Counted from the first letter of the stretch, positions 23,837 to 32,614 are shown. The stretch: DNA of 33,527 nt from DAOUAE01 sp034433795 (GCA_034433795.1 DAOUAE010000001.1:1-33527), one strand, 5' to 3'. Notes: generated from the letters alone by a model not told the origin. Made by a program: numbers and translations.

Positions 23837-24712
23837 ATGACACACCTGGCGCTGGGGGCATCGTGGTCGCAGGCTCTCCGCGCGCTGCTGGCTGAAGCCC
23901 CCACCGAAACGCTGGTCGACTTCGTCGAGGTGAGTCTGAACACCACGCTGGAGGAGATCGCCGAGCTCCGGCCACGACTCCCGCTGGTCCTCCACTGCGC
24001 CGGCTCCCCGGTCGACGAGGAGACGCTGGCCCCGGCCCGTCTGGCGCTTCTGCAGCGCTATCTGGCCGCCACCGGCAGTCCCTTCCTGGTTCTGCACGTC
24101 GGCTCCTCGGCCGCCCGCGTGCGGCTGGAGCGCAACGGCATCCGCATCCGGGCGGTGCCGGCCGGACCCGTGCTCTCCTACGAGGAGACGCTCGACCGGC
24201 TGGTCCACGCGGTCACGGCCCTCCAGCGTCAGCTGGCGGTGCCCCTTCTCCTCGAAAACTACCCCTACTACCCCACCGGCGCCTACGAGCACATCTGCCG
24301 GCCGGAGTTCCTGGCCGCCGTGGTCGCCCGGACCGGCTGCGGCCTGCTCCTTGACCTGGCCCACGCCCGCATCGCCGCCGCCCACCTCGGCCTGCCGGTC
24401 AGGACCTACCTCGACGCGCTGCCGCTCGAGGCGGTGCGGGCCGTCCACGTCTGCGGCCCCCGACGGTCCCAGGGCACTCTGGAGGACGCCCATGAGCCGC
24501 TTCTCCTGCCCGACTACGCCCTCCTCCGCCGGCTGCTCGGCCAGAACCGGCTCCCTCAGGCGACCCACCTGACCCTGGAGTACTGGCGGGATCCCACCGC
24601 CCTGATCGGCCAGATCCGCCGTCTGCGGGCCATCCTGGCCGCGACCGACCATCGTCCCGAAGCCGTCCGGTCGCCCGTGGAGCAGGAAGCGCTGGCGCCA
24701 CCACCCTCCTGA
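23837..24712 (+). CDS. DUF692/MNIO-like TIM-barrel metalloprotein
   Basis: A 291-aa protein starting at an ATG behind GAGGG. It reads like a TIM barrel of the DUF692 family (multinuclear non-heme iron oxidative enzymes such as MbnB and TglH). VDFVEVS (E31), LVLHC (H53), VLHVGS (H87), LLLENYPYY (E140, N141), GCGLLLDLAHARI (D173, H176), VHVCGP (H204), LEDAHE (D217, H219) and LTLEYW (E248) match that family's metal-ligand positions in order. Xylose-isomerase-like sugar epimerases share the fold and are the alternative. Known MNIOs modify peptide cysteines together with a partner protein, and neither a precursor peptide nor a partner was seen here. It has its own promoter. Confidence 0.7.
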   Translation: MTHLALGASWSQALRALLAEAPTETLVDFVEVSLNTTLEEIAELRPRLPLVLHCAGSPVDEETLAPARLALLQRYLAATGSPFLVLHVGSSAARVRLERNGIRIRAVPAGPVLSYEETLDRLVHAVTALQRQLAVPLLLENYPYYPTGAYEHICRPEFLAAVVARTGCGLLLDLAHARIAAAHLGLPVRTYLDALPLEAVRAVHVCGPRRSQGTLEDAHEPLLLPDYALLRRLLGQNRLPQATHLTLEYWRDPTALIGQIRRLRAILAATDHRPEAVRSPVEQEALAPPPS

Positions 24713-24743
24713 CCGGCCGGCGCCAGGCACTCCCCCTCAGCGC

Positions 24744-26447
24744 CTAGCTCCCGAGGGTCACGACCGTCAGGTCCTGCAGACGGCGGCCGAAACTCCAGTC
24801 GAAGACCTGAACGGTCACCTGCGAGAGCCGCCGGCCGGCCGGCAGCGGGTAGACCAGGCGCTGGCTCTCCCCCACGCCGAGGGTGAGGGGATAGACCCAG
24901 TCCTCAACGAGCGTCTGGCCGTCTGGAGCCACCGCCCGGACCCAGAGGCCGGCGTTCCGGGCCGGCCCCTGGACCACCCCGACCGTCACGGTCAGTCGCC
25001 GGGCGGCCGGGTCCGGATCGAAGTCCAGGGCGAAGACCGGGTCGCGGGGGCGCTGGGTGGCCGCCTGGAGCGCCAGCCCGACCAGAACAATCAGGGTGGC
25101 CACGAGCAGGCCGAGCACCCCCCAGGTCGGCCGTGGCCACCGCTCGGCGATGAGAAGCCCCAGTCCTCCCAGAATCAGCACCCCGAGCCATGGGAGGAAC
25201 GTCCAGACGCCCGTCACGCCGGTCGCCAGTTCCCCCAGCGAGTGAATGAAACGGCCGCCCAGCGCGTTGGGGAGCCAGACCTCAACCAGCGGGAAGGGTC
25301 GCTGGTCTGAGACCAGGAGAGTGGTCACCTGGGCCAGCCCCATCTGGCCGACCGCGAGCATCCCCAGCAGGGCGAGCCAGCCAGGGGGGCCGGCGTACCC
25401 CGCCAGGGGTAGGAAAAGATACGGCAGGGCCGGGACGAGAAAGCGCGGTCCGGGCGTCCAGCCGCCGGACCAGAGGTAGTAGGCGCTGGTGGAGAGCCAG
25501 AAGGCGACCCCGACACCGGCGCAGAGGAGGCAGCGGGCCCGCTCGCCGGCCCGCCACCACCGCCACCAGCCCAGCGGAGCCAGCAGGAGCACCGGCGCGG
25601 TCGCAAAAAGCCCCTTGCCCCCGACCAGCAGCGCCAGCATGGCCTCTGGCTGTGGCACTGTCAGGCCGAAGAATCCCTGGCGCATGCCGGCGAACTGCGG
25701 CTCCTGCACGAAGCCGTATCCCAGCCGTAGCGGCGAGCCGAAAGCCAGGGTGCTGTAGCCGGCCTGGAGCAGAACCGCCGGGAGGCCGCCCAGACCGAAC
25801 CAGATCATCCGCCAGCGCCAGGTCCAGCTCCCCATCAGGGCCAGGGCCCCGGCGATGAGCGCCGCCAGGTATTCGGTCAGCCAGGCCCAGCCCGCGCAGA
25901 ACCCGGCCAGCGCCAGCCAGCCCCGCCGTCCGCGACTCCACTCCAGAGCCGCCAGCGCACCGATCCCCCAGGCGGCCGCGGCCTGGTGGCCAAAGTACAT
26001 CGTGGCGAAGGCGAAGGCCGGGGTTCCCAGGGCGTAGATCACGGCCAGCGCGGTCGCTCGCCCGGCCGGCGTCCCCCAGCGTTGCAGCAGCCCTCTCAGG
26101 AGCGCGGTCGCCACCGCCGCCGGCAGAGCGACGCCCCACAGGACGAACAGGTGCACCACGTACAGCGTGTCGTGCTCGGGCCAGGGGGGCAGTCCCAGCC
26201 GCCGGAGCAGCCAGTAAAAGGGGGCGGTCCAGAGAGCGAGCCCGATGGCCTTGTCGCTGTAGTAGTGGCCGTCGGCGAAAGCCCGGTCGATGGTGTTGTC
26301 CTTGTAGCGGTCGATCCGGACGGTCCCCTCATCGACCAGCGCCAGAACCAGGTCGTAACGGCTCAGGGCGTTGGCGCCGGGCGGCTGGACGCAGTAGCCG
26401 TAGGCCACCAGCAGGAGCCCGATCAGGACGAGTGACCGCTGCCTCAT
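24744..26447 (-). CDS. GT-C-like polytopic membrane glycosyltransferase, putative
   Basis: A 567-aa protein with about ten to twelve membrane helices and a C-terminal extracytoplasmic beta domain (about 470-567, beginning PVFALDFDPDPAARRLTVTV). The first external loop after helix one carries ALSRYDLVLALVDEGTVRIDRY and DKAIGLALWTAPFYWL. This resembles GT-C enzymes that use lipid-linked sugars, though the catalytic Asp pair cannot be fixed by eye. Its ATG overlaps the stop of the GT-C/TPR gene by ATGA, so the two are coupled. Likely role: envelope glycan or protein glycosylation. Acceptor and donor unknown. Confidence 0.75.
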   Translation of the reverse strand: MRQRSLVLIGLLLVAYGYCVQPPGANALSRYDLVLALVDEGTVRIDRYKDNTIDRAFADGHYYSDKAIGLALWTAPFYWLLRRLGLPPWPEHDTLYVVHLFVLWGVALPAAVATALLRGLLQRWGTPAGRATALAVIYALGTPAFAFATMYFGHQAAAAWGIGALAALEWSRGRRGWLALAGFCAGWAWLTEYLAALIAGALALMGSWTWRWRMIWFGLGGLPAVLLQAGYSTLAFGSPLRLGYGFVQEPQFAGMRQGFFGLTVPQPEAMLALLVGGKGLFATAPVLLLAPLGWWRWWRAGERARCLLCAGVGVAFWLSTSAYYLWSGGWTPGPRFLVPALPYLFLPLAGYAGPPGWLALLGMLAVGQMGLAQVTTLLVSDQRPFPLVEVWLPNALGGRFIHSLGELATGVTGVWTFLPWLGVLILGGLGLLIAERWPRPTWGVLGLLVATLIVLVGLALQAATQRPRDPVFALDFDPDPAARRLTVTVGVVQGPARNAGLWVRAVAPDGQTLVEDWVYPLTLGVGESQRLVYPLPAGRRLSQVTVQVFDWSFGRRLQDLTVVTLGS

Positions 26448-29005
26448 CGCGACGACCGCAGCCGCAGGATGGCCAGCCGGGCGGCCTCGATCGCTCCCAC
26501 GTCGGCCTGCCGTCGGGCGCTGGCGATGTAGTCGGCGATGGCCTGGGCGCGGCGGTCGAGCACCGCCGCCAGGCGAGCCCGTCGCAGATAGGCCTCCGGA
26601 TCGGCCGGGTCGAGTTCAATGGCCACGGTGTAGGCGGTGAGGGCGGTGGACCAGTCGCCGGCTGCAGCCGCCACGTCGCCCAGCAGCAGATAGGGGTCGC
26701 GCCAGTTGGGGCTGAGGGCGAGCGCCCTCTGGAGGTCACGCCGGCTTCCGGCCAGATCCCATCGGCGATACCGCACGAAGGCCCGGCGCTGGTAGATCCA
26801 GGCGGCCTCGGGCTGAAGGGCGCTCAGCCGGGTGTACAGGTCCTCGGCGGCGGCGAAGTTCTCCTGCCACTCCTCGGCGGCAGCCAAGGCGCTCAGGACC
26901 TGGGGGTTGTCGGGGAACGCGCGGGCCAGCGCCCGCAGCTCGCTCAGGGCCACCCGGTCACGCAGCTGGAGGGAGGCCAGCGCCCGGCCCAGGCGGGCCG
27001 CCGCCTGGCCTGGGTCGCTGGCCAGCGCCCGGTTGAAGTACCAGAGAGCCCCGTGCCAGTGACCACGGCGCCAGAGGCTCCAGGCCTGCTCACTCTCGCT
27101 GTGGCTGATCCCCTGGTCTGGCTCGGGCGGTCGCGCCGCCAGCGACCGCGCCGGCCAGAGCAGCCCCAGGACCACGAGACCCGTCCCGACCAGCACGGCC
27201 GGGTGGGCCCGGACTCTCGGCCGCCAGCGGCCCAGCCGCGACCAGGGGAGGAGGACCAGACCGGGCAGCAGAAACACCAGGACCAGGCCGCCGTCGCGCA
27301 GGTCCCGGTACTCGGCGGTCCAGTCCAATCCCTCAAGGATGTACACCAGAAGGGCCGACCACCCCAGAGCGATCAGCAGCCGGCCGGCCCACCGGTGGGC
27401 GACCAGCACCGCCAGCGCCAGCCCCCAGGTGATGTACCACGGGTAGAACCAGGTGAAGAAGACATAGTAGCTGCCGAGGAAGACCAGCGTCCCCCCCAGC
27501 CAGAGCCACTCCAGATCGCGGGCGCGCCAGGCGGCGACCGTCCAGAGGGCGAGGAGCAGGAGGCCGCCGGCGGCTCGTATCAGGCGATTGGCCAGCGCGG
27601 CGGCCGGTGTGGTGCCCGGACCGTAGGGGAGCGGAAGGGACCGGGCGGGCCAGTGGGCGAACTGCTCGGGAGGTGGTGGGGCCGGCTGGAGCAGCGCCAT
27701 GGGCGCCTGATCCACCCGCCCGGTCGCCGGGTCGTAGACCGGTACCCAGCCGTCGGCCCCGAGGCCGATCACCAGGAGCGACCGACCGGCCGGCATCGTG
27801 GCCTTCTGGTCGCCGGTCCAGAATCCCACCGTCACCTCGGCCCAGTAGGGTGTAAAGCCGAGCGGCCCCCAGGCGACCGCGGGGGGATCGCCCAGGAGGA
27901 CCCGCAGGGCGCGGTAGGGGCGTTCCAGCAGCGAGTTCTTGAAGGCCGCCGGCGCCGTGCCGAAATGGAGAACCCCCAGACTCTCCGGTCCGAGCCAGGG
28001 GCCGGCCACCGCCAGCGTCAGCCCGGCGGCGGGGAGAAGCCCTCTCAGCAGAAGAGGCCAGAGGGGCTGCCGCTGGCGCAGCAGCAGCCAGCCGTAGAGC
28101 AGAAGCAGCAGGACGGTCACGTACTTGGTCAGGGCCGAGAGCGTCAGGGCCAGGAGAGCGCCGGCGGGCCGGCCCCGCTGGTGGAGCCAGAGCGCCAGCA
28201 GCAGCAGGGTCACCATCAGCAGATCGTTGTGGGCGCTGCCGGCGGCCTCGATGAGCGGGAGCGGGTGCCAGGCGTAGAGCAGCGTGCCCTGCGCCCGGCG
28301 CGCGGCCCCGTACGGGGCCAGGAGAGACCAAATGAGAGCGATGTTGACGAGATGGCAGGCCAGCGCCAGGAGACGGAAGAGCACGACCAGCAGGCCGACG
28401 TTCGCCCCGCCCAGCAGGGCGAGGCCCGCCGAGAGCCAGGTCCAGAGTGGACCGTAGTTCGAGGGCTGTCCCCGCCAGAAGACATAATGAAAGAGGGGGT
28501 CGAAGCCGAAGTCGGCCGGCGTGGCCCGGTAGGGGTTGGCGCCGTACAGGGCGGTCATCCGCCCGTAGAACAGGTAGCTGAAAACGTCCTGGGAGAGCAG
28601 AACCGGGTGGAGCAGGAGAGCCAGCCCGCTCAGAGCCGCCCCGACGAGGGCAGGGCGGCACGCCGGAAGGCCGGTCGGCTGGGCAGCGCTCCGCACGGCG
28701 TGGAGGTAGAGGACGAGAAGCGCCCCGAGAAGGAGGCTATAGACGGTGGCCGCCAGGCCGTAGCGGACGATCCAGGGGAGGCTGGCGTCGGTCAGACCCG
28801 GCCAGGAGAGCCAGTCTGGCCAGGCGGCCAGCGGGAGCAGGTCGCTGGTGTGAGCGGGCCAGGTGTGCAGCCAGACGAGCGGGGCAGCCAGCAGCGTGTA
28901 GAGGAGCGGCTGGGCCAGGGCCGCTCCCCAGAGAAGCGGAACAGCGACGGCCCGGACGCCGTCGGTCAGCACGGGCGAGCGGGCGGTCGACATCCCTCCG
29001 GTCAC
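26444..29005 (-). CDS. GT-C glycosyltransferase with C-terminal TPR domain
   Basis: An 853-aa membrane protein. The N-terminal half has about twelve helices. The first long loop contains LSQDVFSYLFYGRM (D140), then NPYRATP and SNYGPLWTW (184-190), the pattern of polyprenol-phosphomannose-dependent mannosyltransferases (GT87/MptB-like). A soluble loop in the middle (about 400-450) starts GFWTGDQKATMPAG. After the last helices, residues from about 660 form TPR repeats (AALWYFNRALASDPGQAAARL, RRDLQRALALSPNWRDPYLL, and DWSTALTAYTVAIELDPADP). The start is a GTG 8 nt after the previous stop. An ATG four codons later abuts GGAGGG. It is coupled to the next gene. Confidence 0.82.
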   Translation of the reverse strand: MTGGMSTARSPVLTDGVRAVAVPLLWGAALAQPLLYTLLAAPLVWLHTWPAHTSDLLPLAAWPDWLSWPGLTDASLPWIVRYGLAATVYSLLLGALLVLYLHAVRSAAQPTGLPACRPALVGAALSGLALLLHPVLLSQDVFSYLFYGRMTALYGANPYRATPADFGFDPLFHYVFWRGQPSNYGPLWTWLSAGLALLGGANVGLLVVLFRLLALACHLVNIALIWSLLAPYGAARRAQGTLLYAWHPLPLIEAAGSAHNDLLMVTLLLLALWLHQRGRPAGALLALTLSALTKYVTVLLLLLYGWLLLRQRQPLWPLLLRGLLPAAGLTLAVAGPWLGPESLGVLHFGTAPAAFKNSLLERPYRALRVLLGDPPAVAWGPLGFTPYWAEVTVGFWTGDQKATMPAGRSLLVIGLGADGWVPVYDPATGRVDQAPMALLQPAPPPPEQFAHWPARSLPLPYGPGTTPAAALANRLIRAAGGLLLLALWTVAAWRARDLEWLWLGGTLVFLGSYYVFFTWFYPWYITWGLALAVLVAHRWAGRLLIALGWSALLVYILEGLDWTAEYRDLRDGGLVLVFLLPGLVLLPWSRLGRWRPRVRAHPAVLVGTGLVVLGLLWPARSLAARPPEPDQGISHSESEQAWSLWRRGHWHGALWYFNRALASDPGQAAARLGRALASLQLRDRVALSELRALARAFPDNPQVLSALAAAEEWQENFAAAEDLYTRLSALQPEAAWIYQRRAFVRYRRWDLAGSRRDLQRALALSPNWRDPYLLLGDVAAAAGDWSTALTAYTVAIELDPADPEAYLRRARLAAVLDRRAQAIADYIASARRQADVGAIEAARLAILRLRSSR

Positions 29006-29013
29006 CGTGGTGG

Positions 29014-31422
29014 CTAGGAGTCGGTCGTTGGTGTGGTCGAGGTCAGCGGTCGGGCCAGCCGGACCTCGGCCCGGCGCAGGCCGAGGAGCAGGCTCAGCCA
29101 GCCGCCCAGATACAGGAGCGCCGCGACCAGAAACAGAAGGCGCACCCCGAACGTGATCGCCCCCATCATCGCCAGGACCGGCCCGACGACCGAGGCGCAG
29201 GCGTTGACGGCCCAGGCCCAGGGCACCAGGTCCGGCTGGTGCCGCTGAAGCAGCCGCAATCCACCGGGGAAGGGCAGCCCCAGGAGCAGCCCCGGCCCGG
29301 CGACCAGCAGGAGCGTCAACCCCAAGCGCGCCAGCCAGGGGGCGGCCAGGAAGGCCGTGGTGGCGACGGCCGTCAGCGCCGGCCAGATGACCAGGCAGCC
29401 GGCGAGGAGCAGCATGAGGGGTGTGAGGGATGACGGGCTGCAGTCAAGACGATCGCTCAATAGACTCCCAAGGCCGGCGCTGACGAGGAGCCCGCCGAGG
29501 ACCACCGCCATGGTGACGGTCGGAGCGCCCAGGAGGAGGGTGGTCTGGGTGAGGAGGGCGATCTCGACCGCCATAAAGCCCAGCCCCAGGGCGGTGAAGT
29601 AGGCGAACCAGCCCAGCGTGGCGGTCCCCGGCGCCGGCCGCCGCCGCCCAAGAGGGAGGAGCACCAGCAGGGCGCTCAGAACCGTGGTCTGGCCCAGGAT
29701 GAGGAGGAGGAGCGTCTGACCGGTCGTCAGGCTCCCGAAGCCGGCGAAGTCGGGGGCGTTCCATGGCCAGACGAGCGATCGCCAGCGTCCGAACTGGAAG
29801 AAGAAGGGGCGGTCGTCGGTGACCGGGTCGATGGCGTAGGGCGAGGTGGCGATGAGGGTGTCGCGGTCTGGTCCGAGGGCCTGGGCCAGGCGGGGGTCGC
29901 TGGCGGGCTCGCCGGGGGCCAGGAGGAGGTGGTGGCCATATCTATCGGCAAAGCGCCGGGCCGTCGCCACCTCCTCCGGACTGAAGGCCCCCCGCCGCAC
30001 AAACACCGTCGCCTGCTCACCGTTGCCCATCACCACCACCTGCCGCCCCGGCTCAGCGACCCCCGCCATCTCCAACCCCGCCGCCACCGTGGTCAGCAGC
30101 CGCAGGAGCTCCACCGGCGGCTGCCGCTCAAAGCGCGTCAACACCACCAGCCCCCCCGGCTGCAGCCGCCGGTAGTAGTCGGCCAACGCCTCCCGCGTGT
30201 ACAGGAAGTTCTCGGTCAAACTGTAGGCTCCGGTCGTGACCGCCGCCCAGGTATCCACCAGCGAGAGCACAATGAGGTCGTAGGCCGGACCAGGCTGGGC
30301 CACAAAGTGTCGCCCCTCTCCCACCACCGCCGTCACCCGCGGATGGCGGTACAGATCGCCGGTGAAGCCCCGGAAATGCTCGCGGACCAGCGCCACGACC
30401 AGGGGATTGACCTCAACCGCCGTCACGTGCTCGGCTCCCAGTCGGAGAGCCGCCAGGACATCGGGCCCCCCACCCGCCCCGATGACCAGCACCCGCGGCC
30501 CCGGCCGCCACCAGTAGGCCAGCGCCGGGAGCGCCCGCTCGAAGTCCGCCAGCGCGGTCAGATCGCCGTCGAAGGCGGTCAGCGCCGTCAGCGCGTCGCC
30601 GTCGATCCGCACCGCCAGCTGTGGCGGCAGCCGCCCCTGACGGAGCCCCGGCGCATAATGGGCCAGGTCGCCCTGGGTGACATCCACCCGCGAGATGGTG
30701 TTCCACCCCGTCCAGAGCCAGCGGGCCCCGCCGGCCAGCGCCTGGGCCAGCCCTTTGCTGGCCGGGACCGGCACCGGCCAGCGCTGCCCCCACAGGATGG
30801 CGGCCCCCACCAGCAGCAGCGCTCCCAGGCCGAGCCCGGCCCGCACCCCCATCGCGGCTCGCCCACCGCGAGAACGCCCGCCCAGAAAACAGAGCGCCGC
30901 CACCAGCCCCCCTGCCGCCGCCAGCAAGGCGGCCCCGGGCGCTCCGACCAGCGGCAGACAGATCACGGCCACACCCGCACCCATCCCGGCGCCAGCCAGG
31001 TCGGCCGCGTAGAGCCGGCCAACCGCCGCCGCCGGCGCGCTCAGCAGGCGGGCGATCGTCAATCCGGCCCAGAAGAAGGGCAGGGCGGTGGCGACCGTGT
31101 AAACGAGCAGCCCCAGCCCGCTGGCCACCGGCGCCGTCCGCAGCGCAAACGGGTCGACGGGCACAAGGCCGATGACCCCCAGCAGGCCGAGCACCGCCCC
31201 CGCGAAAAGGCCCGCCGTTATCGCCAGCGCGCGCGCCGACGGGTGGGCCAGCGGACGGCCGGCCAGCCAGGCTCCCGCGGCCCCGAGCCCGAGCAGGGCC
31301 AGGCTGATCACCAGGAAGGCGAAGTGGTACCACAGGCTGACGGAGAAAAGGCGCCCGACCGTGATCTCCAGCAGGAGAACCGCGCCGGACAAACAGCCCA
31401 GACCGACCAGTCGCCCGCCCAT
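29014..31422 (-). CDS. Multi-TM protein with spermidine-synthase-like methyltransferase domain
   Basis: An 802-aa protein. About seven N-terminal helices (LVGLGCLSGAVLLLEITVGR onward) are followed by a soluble Rossmann domain with SAM-type motif VLVIGAGGGPDVLAALRLGA, acidic strand end TAVEVNP and YDLIVLSLVDTWA, as in spermidine synthases. Seven or so more helices then follow (from about LLLLILGQTTVLSALL). This two-part architecture is known as spermidine-synthase-like MFS fusions, and their reaction is not established. I start at the second ATG of the ATGATG at 31425 behind GAGGAGGG; upstream sequence is open but non-coding in style. It is the first gene of the membrane cluster, 8 nt before the GT-C/TPR gene. 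Confidence 0.82.
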   Translation of the reverse strand: MGGRLVGLGCLSGAVLLLEITVGRLFSVSLWYHFAFLVISLALLGLGAAGAWLAGRPLAHPSARALAITAGLFAGAVLGLLGVIGLVPVDPFALRTAPVASGLGLLVYTVATALPFFWAGLTIARLLSAPAAAVGRLYAADLAGAGMGAGVAVICLPLVGAPGAALLAAAGGLVAALCFLGGRSRGGRAAMGVRAGLGLGALLLVGAAILWGQRWPVPVPASKGLAQALAGGARWLWTGWNTISRVDVTQGDLAHYAPGLRQGRLPPQLAVRIDGDALTALTAFDGDLTALADFERALPALAYWWRPGPRVLVIGAGGGPDVLAALRLGAEHVTAVEVNPLVVALVREHFRGFTGDLYRHPRVTAVVGEGRHFVAQPGPAYDLIVLSLVDTWAAVTTGAYSLTENFLYTREALADYYRRLQPGGLVVLTRFERQPPVELLRLLTTVAAGLEMAGVAEPGRQVVVMGNGEQATVFVRRGAFSPEEVATARRFADRYGHHLLLAPGEPASDPRLAQALGPDRDTLIATSPYAIDPVTDDRPFFFQFGRWRSLVWPWNAPDFAGFGSLTTGQTLLLLILGQTTVLSALLVLLPLGRRRPAPGTATLGWFAYFTALGLGFMAVEIALLTQTTLLLGAPTVTMAVVLGGLLVSAGLGSLLSDRLDCSPSSLTPLMLLLAGCLVIWPALTAVATTAFLAAPWLARLGLTLLLVAGPGLLLGLPFPGGLRLLQRHQPDLVPWAWAVNACASVVGPVLAMMGAITFGVRLLFLVAALLYLGGWLSLLLGLRRAEVRLARPLTSTTPTTDS

Positions 31423-31463
31423 CATCCCTCCTCGGCCGGTGCTGGCCGGCGGGCAGTGCAGAA

Positions 31464-31469
31464 AACATA
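31464..31469 (-). promoter_or_regulatory. Possible -10 box of the membrane gene cluster
   Basis: TATGTT on the minus strand lies about 41 nt before the ATG. No -35 better than three of six matches is present. Confidence 0.25.
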
Positions 31470-31524
31470 CCAGTCGCCCGGTCTCCCTGGTACAGAATCT
31501 GCCGGGCTCGCCACGGGGGTACGC

Positions 31525-31710
31525 GTGGCGACCAAGGAGTGGCACTGCCCGGCCTGTCAACGCACCTTCATCGTCGCCGAAGAGGCCCGCCAGGATACCT
31601 GTCCGTGGTGCGGACGGTGTATCATTGAAACTGAGGGGCGGCTGGTCGTTCAGACCCCGACCTCCCCGTCCGCTCAGGCGGAGACGCCCGGCCCTGAGAT
31701 CACGTGCTAG
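31525..31710 (+). CDS. Zinc-ribbon microprotein
   Basis: A 61-aa protein starting at GTG behind GGGGGT. Cysteine pairs C8-x2-C11 and C26-x2-C29, with C32 as an extra Cys and H7 beside the first pair, form a zinc ribbon: EWHCPACQRTF, then DTCPWCGRCII. The C-terminal 25 residues are Pro/Thr/Ser-rich and likely disordered. It is divergent from the membrane cluster and 14 nt ahead of the basic microprotein, so the pair is probably co-transcribed. Nucleic-acid or protein binding is likely; the role is unknown. Confidence 0.7.
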   Translation: MATKEWHCPACQRTFIVAEEARQDTCPWCGRCIIETEGRLVVQTPTSPSAQAETPGPEITC

Positions 31711-31724
31711 CCAGGGAGGGAGCC

Positions 31725-31889
31725 ATGGCCAGAGTCCGCGGTGGCCGGCACCAGCGGCTGAAAGAGCACCCCGCTGAGATCGACGTCGGGCGGACCAAAC
31801 CGCCGCTGAACCCCACGTTGCGCGGGACGGCCAAGAAGGCGGGCAAAGAGGGGAAAGGGGCCGGGGGGCAGCGCGGTCACAAGACCTGA
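31725..31889 (+). CDS. 54-aa basic microprotein, unknown
   Basis: A small protein rich in Arg, Lys and Gly, starting at an ATG with GGGAGGGAG upstream. The N-terminal third (MARVRGGRHQRLKEHPAEID) and the tail (KKAGKEGKGAGGQRGHKT) are strongly basic, with a Pro-containing centre TKPPLNPTL. There is no signal peptide or membrane helix. The composition suggests RNA or DNA binding, perhaps ribosome or nucleoid associated. I do not recognise a family. The ribosome site and close spacing to the zinc-ribbon gene are the main support that it is real. Confidence 0.6.
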   Translation: MARVRGGRHQRLKEHPAEIDVGRTKPPLNPTLRGTAKKAGKEGKGAGGQRGHKT

Positions 31890-32014
31890 GCGCCCCTCCG
31901 CCGCCGCCTCCTCTCCTCCTCGGATTCTCTCATTCTCACGTCTCCCTCCCCTGAGGAGGGATGGCCGGTTGCCAATAGCATCGGCACGATGGTCGGCGTC
32001 CAGCCGGTCGGGGT
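31890..32014. other. Intergenic, small hairpin only
   Basis: No gene seen. CCCTCC and GGAGGG (31944-31949 and 31955-31960) form a 6-bp hairpin with a 5-nt loop and no T-run. It could weakly end the microprotein transcript. Confidence 0.4.
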
Positions 32015-32430
32015 TGTGATGGGCGGCCACCAGCCCGTCCCGGGCCCGTACAGCCGCCTGAACCAGCGCTGACGGCCCGTGCATGTACACCGCCGCTGTC
32101 ACCGTCGGGCTGGCATGCCCCAGAGGCTCCGCCACCACCCGCAACGGCACCCCGCCTGTAAACACACCGTCGCGGCAACCCCGCCACCTGTGCTGTGGCC
32201 ACAAAGTGCGCGCACATCCTGGAGCGCGAGCGGGTTCCTGGACGCCCCCGCCAGACCAGCCTCAAAGGCTTCCGTCCGGCCGCCCGCTCTTTCGCCCACA
32301 GCGCCCGCGGGGCCAGCGGCACCGCCCGCTCCCGGCTGGTCTTGAGCGGGCCGAACACCCAGCCCTGCCGCGGCACCCGCTGCGCCCTCTGCCGCACCCT
32401 CACCCCGCGCTCCCGGTCGACAGCCTCCGC
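32015..32430 (-). pseudogene. Phage-type tyrosine integrase remnant
   Basis: Minus-strand fragments of an integrase in more than one frame. The first piece is RQGWVFGPLKTSRERAVPLA (the usual FGPPKT..RRTVPL strand). The last piece is GGVPLRVVAEPLGHASPTVTA followed by AVYMHG, with box III His and the nucleophilic Tyr. Between them the reading frame changes, and the region that should carry HDLRHT (box II) is missing. No N-terminal domain is visible upstream. It is a decayed, non-functional integrase and the likely founder of a former mobile element here. Confidence 0.75.
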
Positions 32431-32599
32431 CCGTCGCCCCGGGCTTTCTGGACGTGGGGATTCTGGGGCTGAAGACAGGATGCTCCTTTGAAGGAGTGCG
32501 CTATCACTCCCGGCCGTGGAGGCCCGTCCCACTGAGGCCAGTGGCCGCCCGGTGTGTCCCCATCGTCGATATCCTGCGCGCGGGCCGCGGGCGGTGACT

Positions 32600-32614
32600 C
32601 TGGCCACCGGCCAG
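32600..32614. repeat. Short member of the hairpin family
   Basis: CTGGCC and GGCCAG around loop ACC, directly abutting the next, longer hairpin. The loop equals that of the hairpin at 33033-33057. Confidence 0.5.

Noticed and set aside
26432..29017. An 861-codon open frame on the plus strand opposite the GT-C/TPR gene
   Set aside because: It mirrors the real gene in a GC-rich genome. The translation is low-complexity Gln/Gly/Arg/Pro with no domain, no ribosome site and no promoter.
29929..31524. A plus-strand frame continuous with the zinc-ribbon protein
   Set aside because: Only the last 61 codons look like protein. The rest is the antisense of the spermidine-synthase-like gene, so I start at the GTG at 31525.
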